Source: a virus. Taken from it: DNA of 34,844 bases. Numbering within the stretch: position 1 is the stretch's first letter; each line of letters begins with the position of its first letter. The position numbers and the translations under genes are program-made. Where the stretch lies: positions 1-34,844 of IMG/VR virus record IMGVR_UViG_3300032322_001045, one strand, 5' to 3'. A model generated the notes under the pieces. That model had not been told where the DNA came from, searched no databases, and saw nothing but the letters and a program-made list of their open reading frames with translations. This document shows, piece by piece, positions 5,803 to 10,324 of this stretch.

Positions 5803-6126
5803 TTACTTGACTCGGACGCCTGCCGCACGCATCGCCCACCGCCAGTACTTGGCATAGCGTGCGTGGTTCTTGATGGTGTCGTAGTGGATACTCTTCACCG
5901 TCCAGTCACCCGTGCGGAAGTCCTGCTCGTTCTCCGCACTCAGCCACTCGTAGACAGAGCCAGAGGCAGGGGAGGACGACGGGTGCGTGTAGCCCCGCAT
6001 GAGCGCGACCAATTCCTTGAACCCCACCTCGACCTCCTCGGTGGACGTGTCGCCATCGGGACAGTAATCGTCCTCGTCGAACTCAGGCGCAGGGTAGACC
6101 GTCTCGATCAGTACGATTCTCAGCAT
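5803..6126 (-). CDS. Acidic hypothetical protein (107 aa)
   Basis: The ATG at 6126 (MLRIVLIETVYPAPEFDEDD) follows TTAAGGAGAGTGTC and is preferred over an in-frame ATG at 6159. The N-terminal strand is followed by a very acidic loop (EFDEDDYCPDGDTSTEEVEV) and a more basic, Trp/Tyr-rich C-terminus (NHARYAKYWRWAMRAAGVRVK). No family was recognised. It begins 11 bases past the stop of the membrane protein upstream. Confidence 0.73.
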   Translation of the reverse strand: MLRIVLIETVYPAPEFDEDDYCPDGDTSTEEVEVGFKELVALMRGYTHPSSSPASGSVYEWLSAENEQDFRTGDWTVKSIHYDTIKNHARYAKYWRWAMRAAGVRVK

Positions 6127-6136
6127 GACACTCTCC

Positions 6137-6349
6137 TTAAAAAGAAAACACAACGACAACGAACAGATAGAACACTGCGAGAATCACGAGCGCGGAGGCA
6201 AGCTCCTTGACCCGCTCTTTGAACCCCACTTTATCCTCCTCGACCACCCGCCTTACCTGCACAGGCTCGTCCTCCACTACGTGGAACGTCCGGTTGCGCA
6301 CGTCCACCCGGATGGTGCGCGGTAACTTCCTCTCTTGCTTCTCGTCCAT
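6137..6349 (-). CDS. Tail-anchored small membrane protein (70 aa)
   Basis: The start at 6349 (MDEKQERKLPRTIRVDVRNR) follows GGAGAGTGAG. The first 48 residues are charged and soluble. Residues about 49-70 (ELASALVILAVFYLFVVVVFSF) form one strongly hydrophobic helix ending at the C-terminus, as in tail-anchored membrane proteins. It may act at the host inner membrane during takeover (inference). No homologue was recognised. Confidence 0.75.
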   Translation of the reverse strand: MDEKQERKLPRTIRVDVRNRTFHVVEDEPVQVRRVVEEDKVGFKERVKELASALVILAVFYLFVVVVFSF

Positions 6350-6365
6350 CTCACTCTCCAAAAAA

Positions 6366-6381
6366 CGGGACACCTGTCCCG
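6366..6381 (-). repeat. CGGGAC-ACCT-GTCCCG stem-loop (family A, copy 4)
   Basis: A 6-bp stem followed on the leftward strand by GTTTTTTGGAGAG: a T-run fused to the ribosome site of the membrane-protein gene. It is also immediately 3' of the zinc-finger gene's stop, so one element can end one message and lead the next. Position is accurate to about one base. Confidence 0.75.
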
Positions 6382-6382
6382 G

Positions 6383-7144
6383 CTAAAGACTGGGCGTACG
6401 TCCAGCAGCCCGCCCCTCCAACACCGCCTGATAGGCGGCGAACAAACACTCCCTCTCCTGCTCCGGCAAGAGCAGCGTCCAGTCAGACAAACACTCTTCG
6501 GAAACCTCAAGGCCATCGTCGACACGACGCTCGACCTCGATAAGCGCTTGCTTGAGGCACGCTAAACGTAAGGGGTAAAAGGATGTGGGGGTTTCGTCGG
6601 CTTTTCTCTTCGTGTCCTTGATCTTGCGCTCGAGCAACTGCTTCAGGCGGGTGTAGGTTGAGCTTTTGGCGAGTCGTCGCCGAACCGCCGCACGCTTCCT
6701 GCGCACACCATTCTCGTGACACGCCTTGCAATGATTGTCATACACCCAACGAACCTTGGTGTGGGGCGTTCTCCATCCGTAAGCACGACACTCGGCAGCG
6801 GTAGCCTGCCGCTTGAAAAGATCCAAGTGCTTGATCCGCTCGCACGTCGCACACCACTTGTGGCGCTCCGGGACATTCGTACTCTGCGGTACTCGGGCAA
6901 TCGGACTCTCGCGTACCCAGCCCGTGAGCACCTTCGCACGGGCTAACAGCCGCTCGATCTTGGGCGCGGGGAACTCCACCACACCCTGCGTATGGGCAAG
7001 GTGCTCAACCGTCTCCAACATCAACGCGTAGGCGTTGTAGCGCCTAGAAGGGCGCGGGGACTGCGCCAGCCGCCGCTTCAACCATGCAACAAGCTCGAAG
7101 TCAGACAGCGAATCACGGTTCCCAATAAAGGTTCTGAGCGTCAT
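6383..7144 (-). CDS. Zinc-finger protein, endonuclease VII-type Cys4 knuckle (253 aa)
   Basis: The ATG at 7144 (MTLRTFIGNRDSLSDFEL) follows GTGAAGGCTTTTTTGCT. An alternative GTG start at 7177 adds 11 residues. Seen: C98-x2-C101 (KWCATCERIKHLDLF), C119, and C139-x2-C142-H143 (DNHCKACHENG), followed by a very basic helix (GVRRKRAAVRRRLAKSS). This spacing is like the zinc knuckle of recombination endonuclease VII and related HNH proteins. No catalytic HNH/LDHDH motif is visible after it, so a DNA-binding role is more likely than nuclease. It is preceded by an unusually long non-coding stretch with a candidate promoter. Confidence 0.72.
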   Translation of the reverse strand: MTLRTFIGNRDSLSDFELVAWLKRRLAQSPRPSRRYNAYALMLETVEHLAHTQGVVEFPAPKIERLLARAKVLTGWVRESPIARVPQSTNVPERHKWCATCERIKHLDLFKRQATAAECRAYGWRTPHTKVRWVYDNHCKACHENGVRRKRAAVRRRLAKSSTYTRLKQLLERKIKDTKRKADETPTSFYPLRLACLKQALIEVERRVDDGLEVSEECLSDWTLLLPEQERECLFAAYQAVLEGRAAGRTPSL

Positions 7145-7275
7145 AGCAAAAAAGCCTTCACGATCAATGGGTTGCACAAGGGTTGCATAAACTACCGGAC
7201 ATTTTGCACGTTAAGCACGTGTTCGTGCGGACGGAAATCCCCTTACGAATCAACAACCTGCCCGGATGCTTACAT

Positions 7276-7281
7276 ATTATA
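7276..7281 (-). promoter_or_regulatory. Candidate leftward -10 box for zinc-finger gene
   Basis: A perfect TATAAT on the leftward strand lies about 130 bases upstream of the zinc-finger gene start. No good -35 is found at 17 bases (ATGAAG), so an activator may be needed or the match may be chance. Confidence 0.35.
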
Positions 7282-7368
7282 CAGGGGGTTTTTGAGTACT
7301 TCATTACGAGAACGTCAAAGCATCTTCCTCTTCCCACCAACCAGCAAGTCTGATTTTGGTGGGGGTGT

Positions 7369-7412
7369 ATATATCTATCTATCTATCTAATAATATATAT
7401 ATATATATATAG
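7369..7412. repeat. TATC and AT microsatellite
   Basis: About four TATC units run into a stretch of about ten AT units within the non-coding spacer. It is sharply AT-rich against a GC-rich surrounding and would melt easily. Confidence 0.9.
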
Positions 7413-7491
7413 TATAGAAAGTAAGAACGTCGGCAAGCGCTTGTTTTGCTTGAGTTTTGTCGAGCGCACGAGAGGGCGCTGAATGGGATTC

Positions 7492-7519
7492 TGGGGGGCC
7501 GGTTGCACACGACCCCCCA
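7492..7519. repeat. G6/C6 inverted repeat
   Basis: TGGGGGG and CCCCCCA form a 7-bp stem around a 14-base loop. It is followed on the + strand by AAAAGAG, and on the - strand it is preceded by TTTT, so it is not an obvious terminator for leftward transcription. Confidence 0.5.
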
Positions 7520-7536
7520 AAAGAGTTTACATAATA

Positions 7537-7551
7537 CGGGACATTGTCCCG
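7537..7551 (-). repeat. CGGGAC-ATT-GTCCCG stem-loop (family A, copy 5)
   Basis: A 6-bp stem with a 3-base loop lies 7 bases after the stop of the 115-aa gene. No strong T-run follows (TATTATGT). Confidence 0.65.
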
Positions 7552-7558
7552 GCATTCT

Positions 7559-7906
7559 TCAGTAGTTCCGGTACGCTGAGACGCGTACCGAGTACTCCCG
7601 CGTGCTCACCCTCTGGACGGACACCGTCCGTCCGATGCACCCGCAGCAGTCCCACTCGTGGCGGCAGGACGTGCCGCCCAGCGTGTGGTAGATCGCCCGC
7701 TTGATGTTGGCGTGCTCTTTCCGGGACAGTTGTCCCGGCACTCTGATGGTGTACCGCAGTACACCTGCGTGTTCCCCTCCCCAGTCCTCCTCGATCACAC
7801 GAGGTGCGGGAGCGCGGACGGTGTGAAGGTATGAGTGCTGGTCGTTGGATGACCAACCGTCTGCGTACCGGAAGGTATGACGAAGGTAAAGGTTGATGTG
7901 TTGCAT
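7559..7906 (-). CDS. Hypothetical protein with embedded palindrome (115 aa)
   Basis: The start at 7906 (MQHINLYLRHTFRYADGW) follows CAGGAGAGAACC. This frame is chosen over an overlapping 144-codon frame because it alone begins at the ribosome site. Two similar beta stretches flank the centre: HAGVLRYTIRVPGQL (46-60) and REYSVRVSAYRNY (103-115). A Cys/His cluster CRHEWDCCGC (81-90) might bind a metal. Codons 57-62 (VPGQLS) are written by a full copy of the spacer palindrome, so the repeat lies inside the gene. Function unknown. Confidence 0.72.
   Translation of the reverse strand: MQHINLYLRHTFRYADGWSSNDQHSYLHTVRAPAPRVIEEDWGGEHAGVLRYTIRVPGQLSRKEHANIKRAIYHTLGGTSCRHEWDCCGCIGRTVSVQRVSTREYSVRVSAYRNY
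7721..7738 (-). repeat. CCGGGAC-AGTT-GTCCCGG palindrome inside a gene (family A, copy 6)
   Basis: A 7-bp-stem copy of the spacer repeat lies inside the 115-aa gene and keeps the frame open. All the other copies are intergenic. Confidence 0.8.
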
Positions 7907-7926
7907 GGTTCTCTCCTGAGAAAAAG

Positions 7927-7942
7927 CGGGACACGTGTCCCG
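7927..7942 (-). terminator. CGGGACACGTGTCCCG palindrome plus T-run (family A, copy 7)
   Basis: A perfect 16-bp palindrome, followed on the leftward strand by CTTTTTCTC and the AGGAGAG ribosome site of the 115-aa gene. With the stronger terminator at 7944-7972 it forms a tandem pair. Confidence 0.75.
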
Positions 7943-7943
7943 G

Positions 7944-7972
7944 AAAAAGAGAGGGCGACACTGGTCGCCCTC
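7944..7972 (-). terminator. Strong rho-independent terminator, leftward
   Basis: On the leftward strand GAGGGCGAC-CAGT-GTCGCCCTC (9-bp perfect stem) is followed by TCTTTTT. It directly follows the stop of the 38-aa membrane peptide gene and is followed by the family A terminator-like hairpin. Confidence 0.88.
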
Positions 7973-7977
7973 CCGGC

Positions 7978-8094
7978 TCATTTCTTCATGTCGTCCCACG
8001 CGGCGAGCGCGAGGGAACAGACGATGAATATGGGGCCGATCACGACCGCGAGGGCCGTGATCCAAGCACACGCGAGGATGATTACTTCAAGCAT
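7978..8094 (-). CDS. 38-aa single-pass membrane peptide
   Basis: ATG at 8092-8094 and TGA at 7978-7980 encode 38 residues starting MLEVIILACAWITALAVVIG and ending LAAWDDMKK. Residues about 3-31 are almost wholly hydrophobic, with a polar Lys/Asp tail, so it should span the inner membrane once. GGAG 8 bases before the ATG is a good ribosome site. The start overlaps the end of the 80-aa gene by 13 bases, and a strong terminator follows its stop directly. Those three facts support a real gene despite its length. The role may resemble host-takeover or lysis-modulating microproteins (speculation). Confidence 0.65.
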   Translation of the reverse strand: MLEVIILACAWITALAVVIGPIFIVCSLALAAWDDMKK

Positions 8095-8324
8095 GTTGGT
8101 GCCTCCAAGCGGGTTGGTTCAAAGCAACCCCCAAAAACACTGCAGTAATAGCTGCGCCCGTAGGGCGCAGCCTGAATGGCGCGAATTGCTTCGCGCCTCG
8201 AGGGAGCCGGACGTCCGGCAAAGAAGTTGTGGGCGTCAACCCACACAGCCCCGTAGTGGGACGCTACAGCTACAGCCACGCCGCCCGTAGGCGTGGCGTC
8301 TCTTTTGAAGCCGATTACAACCAT
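8082..8324 (-). CDS. Hypothetical protein (80 aa)
   Basis: The start at 8324 (MVVIGFKRDATPTGGVAVAV) follows CAGGAGAGTGAA. The N-terminal half is hydrophobic but not a clear membrane helix (TGGVAVAVASHYGAVWVD). The centre is basic (GRPAPSRREAIRAIQAA) and the end has three cysteines. No family was recognised. Its message begins just after hammerhead ribozyme 1 and a family A hairpin. Confidence 0.7.
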   Translation of the reverse strand: MVVIGFKRDATPTGGVAVAVASHYGAVWVDAHNFFAGRPAPSRREAIRAIQAAPYGRSYYCSVFGGCFEPTRLEAPTCLK

Positions 8325-8344
8325 TTCACTCTCCTGAGAAAAAG

Positions 8345-8359
8345 CGGGACATTGTCCCG
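8345..8359 (-). terminator. CGGGAC-ATT-GTCCCG stem-loop plus T-run (family A, copy 8)
   Basis: A 6-bp stem followed on the leftward strand by CTTTTTCTCAGGAGAG. It lies 12 bases 3' of hammerhead ribozyme 1 in a module shared with the copy at 8710. Confidence 0.75.
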
Positions 8360-8371
8360 AAAGTTGCCGAC

Positions 8372-8423
8372 GGACTCGTCAGTAGGCGCGATACGCCTAG
8401 ACCCGCTCACGCGGGTTTCGTCC
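8372..8423 (-). ncRNA. Type II hammerhead self-cleaving ribozyme 1
   Basis: Read leftward from 8423: GGAC (stem II, 5' arm), GAAA (8419-8416), stem III CCCGC-GUGA-GCGGG (8415-8402; the last A of GAAA also pairs with U8401), cleavage triplet GUC ending at C8400, stem I UAGGCG-UAUCG-CGCCUA (8399-8383), core CUGACGA (8382-8376), GUCC (stem II, 3' arm, 8375-8372). All catalytic-core positions of the hammerhead consensus (CUGANGA, GAAA, NUH) are present, with stem II open, which is type II topology. The element starts 4 bases after the stop of the 87-aa gene on the transcribed strand. Cleavage is predicted between 8400 and 8399. Confidence 0.93.
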
Positions 8424-8427
8424 TGTT

Positions 8428-8691
8428 TTACCGAGTATTGATCTGATACATCTTCGCCTTCAGCCTGCGAGCTATGCTCACAAGCTTCCTCGCCTCACGG
8501 GTTCCCTCGCGGGCCTCCGCAGAGGACGAAAGGGGTTTGCTAGGGTAGTCTAGGACTACCCATCCGTTCGCTCGGTACAATCGAAGCCCGGAGTCCTCAC
8601 CCGCCTCTAGGCGGGCTGCTACCCGCTCGCCCCAAGGGGCGAGAAGGGATGAGGTCTGGTTCATGAGAGAGATGATGTTGGCGCGTTGCAT
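8428..8691 (-). CDS. Hypothetical protein flanked by two ribozymes (87 aa)
   Basis: The start at 8691 (MQRANIISLMNQTSSLLAPW) follows CAGGAGAGCACC. The body is WGERVAARLEAGEDSGLRLYRANGWVVLDYPSK, then a basic helical tail (REARKLVSIARRLKAKMYQINTR). The fold looks alpha/beta with no known motif. It is the only gene lying between the two hammerhead ribozymes, so it should be released as a monocistronic 365-nt RNA with a 73-base leader and a 28-base 3' end. Function unknown. Confidence 0.75.
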   Translation of the reverse strand: MQRANIISLMNQTSSLLAPWGERVAARLEAGEDSGLRLYRANGWVVLDYPSKPLSSSAEAREGTREARKLVSIARRLKAKMYQINTR

Positions 8692-8709
8692 GGTGCTCTC
8701 CTGAAAAAA

Positions 8710-8724
8710 CGGGACAATGTCCCG
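8710..8724 (-). terminator. CGGGAC-AAT-GTCCCG stem-loop plus T-run (family A, copy 9)
   Basis: A 6-bp stem followed on the leftward strand by TTTTTTCAGGAGAG, the ribosome site of the 87-aa gene. It lies 12 bases 3' of hammerhead ribozyme 2, the same arrangement as at 8345-8359. Confidence 0.75.
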
Positions 8725-8736
8725 GAAGTTGTTGAC

Positions 8737-8786
8737 GGACTCATCAGCGTGCGCATCACGCACGGACGCCTCGCGGCGTTTCGTCC
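8737..8786 (-). ncRNA. Type II hammerhead self-cleaving ribozyme 2
   Basis: Read leftward from 8786: GGAC (stem II), GAAA (8782-8779), stem III CGCC-GCGA-GGCG (8778-8767; A8779 also pairs with U8766), cleavage triplet GUC ending at C8765, stem I CGUGCG-UGAUG-CGCACG (8764-8748), core CUGAUGA (8747-8741), GUCC (stem II, 8740-8737). The core matches the hammerhead consensus exactly. Compared with ribozyme 1 the core and stem II are the same (one allowed C/U change in CUGANGA), while stems I and III differ in sequence but stay fully paired. That is covariation within one window. It lies in the leader of the 87-aa gene. Confidence 0.93.
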
Positions 8787-8793
8787 TGAAAAG

Positions 8794-8809
8794 CGGGACA
8801 AGTGTCCCG
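8794..8809 (-). repeat. CGGGAC-AAGT-GTCCCG stem-loop (family A, copy 10)
   Basis: A 6-bp stem followed on the leftward strand by CTTTTCAGGAC, so its T-run abuts the 5' end of hammerhead ribozyme 2. Confidence 0.7.
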
Positions 8810-8812
8810 GAA

Positions 8813-8844
8813 CCTCGTCCCCACCCTCGCAGGCAGGGACGAAG
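8813..8844 (-). repeat. GC-rich stem-loop 3' of the 135-aa gene
   Basis: On the leftward strand CTTCGTCCC pairs with GGGACGAGG (one G-U pair), with an inner CCT-GCG-AGG hairpin. No T-run follows. It may stabilise the 3' end of the 135-aa message. Confidence 0.45.
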
Positions 8845-8851
8845 CAGCGCG

Positions 8852-8872
8852 GCGAAGTGTCAATCACTTCGC
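8852..8872 (-). repeat. Perfect 8-bp hairpin carrying a stop codon
   Basis: GCGAAGTG and CACTTCGC form a perfect stem with a 5-base loop at the end of the 135-aa gene. The TGA stop (8866-8864) lies at the loop edge. Confidence 0.5.
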
Positions 8873-9271
8873 GAAGGCAGCGGCCAGCGCACGAGCCGCA
8901 AGCTTCCTCGCGCCCTCGTACTCGTTCGCGGCCTTGGCAAGCTTCGCGGCCAGCGCGATAAGCTCGGCGGGAATCTCCACCTCGTCCTCGCTCTGGCCCG
9001 TCTCGTACAGCGCCTTGACCAAGCGCTGCACTCGCTTGCGTGCCGTCTCGTATTTCTCCGCGCTGCTATCGAACACGATGCGCCCCGTCTTTTTCTCGAT
9101 CAGCGGCACGTCGTACTTCGTGCTGGCAAGCCGCTGCGCGAGCGGCTCAAAGGTCTCGCGCTTCATGCGCGCAGCCTTCGCAATGCGGACGACGTCCGCG
9201 AGCGCGGTTTCGTCGTCGTCGCCGGTCTTGAACGTCTTGAGGATCGCCGCTTCCAATGCTTTCATAGCCAT
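8864..9271 (-). CDS. First gene of the leftward chain, helical protein (135 aa)
   Basis: The start at 9271 (MAMKALEAAILKTFKTGDDD) follows CCGGAGAGTAGTC; a 64-codon extension upstream crosses the promoter and is rejected. The sequence is Ala/Lys/Glu-rich and predicted largely helical: residues 20-50 (ETALADVVRIAKAARMKRETF) and 100-133 (IPAELIALAAKLAKAANEYE, then ARKLAARALAAAF). No known motif. It is closest to the leftward promoter, which suggests early expression (inference). Function unknown. Confidence 0.77.
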   Translation of the reverse strand: MAMKALEAAILKTFKTGDDDETALADVVRIAKAARMKRETFEPLAQRLASTKYDVPLIEKKTGRIVFDSSAEKYETARKRVQRLVKALYETGQSEDEVEIPAELIALAAKLAKAANEYEGARKLAARALAAAFAK

Positions 9272-9290
9272 GACTACTCTCCGGAAAAAA

Positions 9291-9306
9291 CGGGACACGT
9301 GTCCCG
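9291..9306 (-). repeat. CGGGACACGTGTCCCG palindrome in the leader (family A, copy 11)
   Basis: A perfect 16-bp palindrome between the leftward promoter and the first leftward gene, followed by TTTTTTCCGGAGAG. Lying inside a leader, it could act as an attenuator. Its core is identical to the copy at 7927-7942. Confidence 0.75.
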
Positions 9307-9340
9307 GGGGTTGCGCTGGCCGGACTGCCAACGTGACTAC

Positions 9341-9349
9341 AGTATAGCA
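9341..9349 (-). promoter_or_regulatory. Leftward extended -10 promoter (early operon)
   Basis: On the leftward strand TGCTATACT is an extended -10 (TGn plus TATACT, 5 of 6 matches). No good -35 is present, which extended -10 promoters tolerate. It lies about 70 bases upstream of the first leftward gene and just above the family A palindrome. Confidence 0.55.
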
Positions 9350-9374
9350 TATAGGGCTTTTTTGCCATCTAATT

Positions 9375-9535
9375 TCGGTCGGCCCCCACCCCCCAAAACT
9401 GCAATGAGCCTCTCGGGTGCGTGGCAAGAACAGTGTTCCAGACCTACGCCGCCCATTTTTCAAAATCTCCTGTTTCCCCTCACGCCAAACACCCCCCGCC
9501 CTCTTTCAAACTCCCGACCCCCCACTCCCTATATA
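9375..9535. other. C-rich tract in the divergent intergenic region
   Basis: This non-coding stretch has several C3-C6 runs on the + strand (G-runs on the - strand), densest at 9480-9530. It sits between the leftward and rightward promoters. No gene is seen. It could form G-quadruplexes on the - strand. Confidence 0.6.
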
Positions 9536-9584
9536 AAAAACGCCGGTAAAATCCTGTCAAACATTACACACCACCACGCCATTC

Positions 9585-9613
9585 TTGCGCCCGCGCCATT
9601 TGTTCTATATATT
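9585..9613 (+). promoter_or_regulatory. Candidate rightward promoter (virion genes)
   Basis: TTGCGC (9585-9590), 17 bases, then TATATT (9608-9613, 5 of 6). The -35 matches only at TTG. It is the best-placed candidate for the terminase-capsid operon, about 60 bases before the terminase genes. Confidence 0.4.
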
Positions 9614-9636
9614 GTTTGAAATGGGAGCACAGTCTC

Positions 9637-9678
9637 ATGGATATTTATGAAGTGCAGTCGGGGACTGCGCATGTTTGA
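9637..9678 (+). CDS. Possible 13-aa leader peptide
   Basis: ATG at 9637 after GGGAGCACAGTCTC opens a 13-codon frame (MDIYEVQSGTAHV) whose TGA overlaps the ATG of the next gene at 9671. The better ribosome site belongs to this frame, so it may translationally couple expression of the small terminase gene. It is very short and may be chance. Confidence 0.25.
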   Translation: MDIYEVQSGTAHV

Positions 9679-10324
9679 ACAGCTTATCGACTTCACGCCA
9701 GAACCCGGTATGGCGGAAGATTTTCAGCCGCTTGAAAAAGTCGCGCCTGCTGCGCTGCTATCTGCGCAGAAAGAAACTGCCGACTGGCTGAAAGAGCTGG
9801 GTGTACCGCCCGATGACGCAATTACCGAGCGTCAAGAACAGGCAGCAGCGCGAGAAGCCTTCAACGCGCTGAACTTTAGCCCGGACACCGACGCTCAGCG
9901 CACCGCCCTAGTCGCCATCAAAACTCCTCCGGCTGTTCAACAGCTCGTCGGCATGTTGACCGCCTACGATTGGGAGTTTGTTGAGCGTGCGAAAGAGCTG
10001 AGAAGCTACACGGTATCGAAGATACTGGAAGAAACGACCCATCCGGATGCCCGGATACGCCTCAAGGCGCTTCAGATGCTTGGTAATGTCACCGAGGTGG
10101 CGCTATTTACTGAGCGCGTGGAGGTGACGAAGAAGGATGTGTCGGAAGAAGAGATCGAAAAACGCCTGCGCGAACGCCTCGAGAAGCTCCTGACGCCAAT
10201 GGACGGAGCACTGATCCTAGAAAAACCCGACGCCCCCGCTATAAACACAGAAGAAACCGGTCTCGACGACGAGATTGGAAGCGTAGCGGAGCGAGCAGAG
10301 CATTCGGAGCGCACGAATGCTTGA
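9671..10324 (+). CDS. terS: Predicted terminase small subunit (217 aa)
   Basis: The ATG at 9671 (MFEQLIDFTPEPGMAEDFQP) after GGGGACTGCGC is preferred; an in-frame ATG at 9647 adds 8 residues and lacks a ribosome site. The C-terminal half contains HPDARIRLKALQMLGNVTEVALFTERVEV and a charged helix (EEEIEKRLRERLEKLL), a layout seen in small terminases, where the N-terminus binds packaging-site DNA and the C-terminus oligomerises and contacts the large subunit. The assignment rests mainly on position: its end overlaps the large terminase gene by 8 bases. No clear helix-turn-helix could be identified by eye. Confidence 0.7.
   Translation: MFEQLIDFTPEPGMAEDFQPLEKVAPAALLSAQKETADWLKELGVPPDDAITERQEQAAAREAFNALNFSPDTDAQRTALVAIKTPPAVQQLVGMLTAYDWEFVERAKELRSYTVSKILEETTHPDARIRLKALQMLGNVTEVALFTERVEVTKKDVSEEEIEKRLRERLEKLLTPMDGALILEKPDAPAINTEETGLDDEIGSVAERAEHSERTNA

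Larger units (their letters stand above)
7145..7558. other. 414-base non-coding spacer
   Basis: No convincing gene is seen on either strand. It holds a candidate leftward promoter (TATAAT at 7276-7281), a TATC/AT microsatellite (7369-7412), a 10-base palindrome CAAGCGCTTG (7434-7443), a G6/C6 stem-loop (7492-7519) and a family A hairpin (7537-7551). It is the longest gap within the leftward block. Confidence 0.6.

Noticed and set aside
7527-7961. 144-codon leftward frame overlapping the 115-aa gene
   Set aside because: Its start lies upstream of the terminator-like hairpin; only the 115-aa frame begins at the AGGAGAG ribosome site.
9310-9329. AGTCCG...GCAAC leftward, resembling the 3' flank of the ribozyme modules
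   Set aside because: The CUGANGA core and 5' half are missing. At most a relic; it lies just below the leftward -10 box.
8717-9619. 300-codon open frame on the + strand
   Set aside because: It runs across a ribozyme, promoter and C-rich tract and is antisense to the 135-aa gene.
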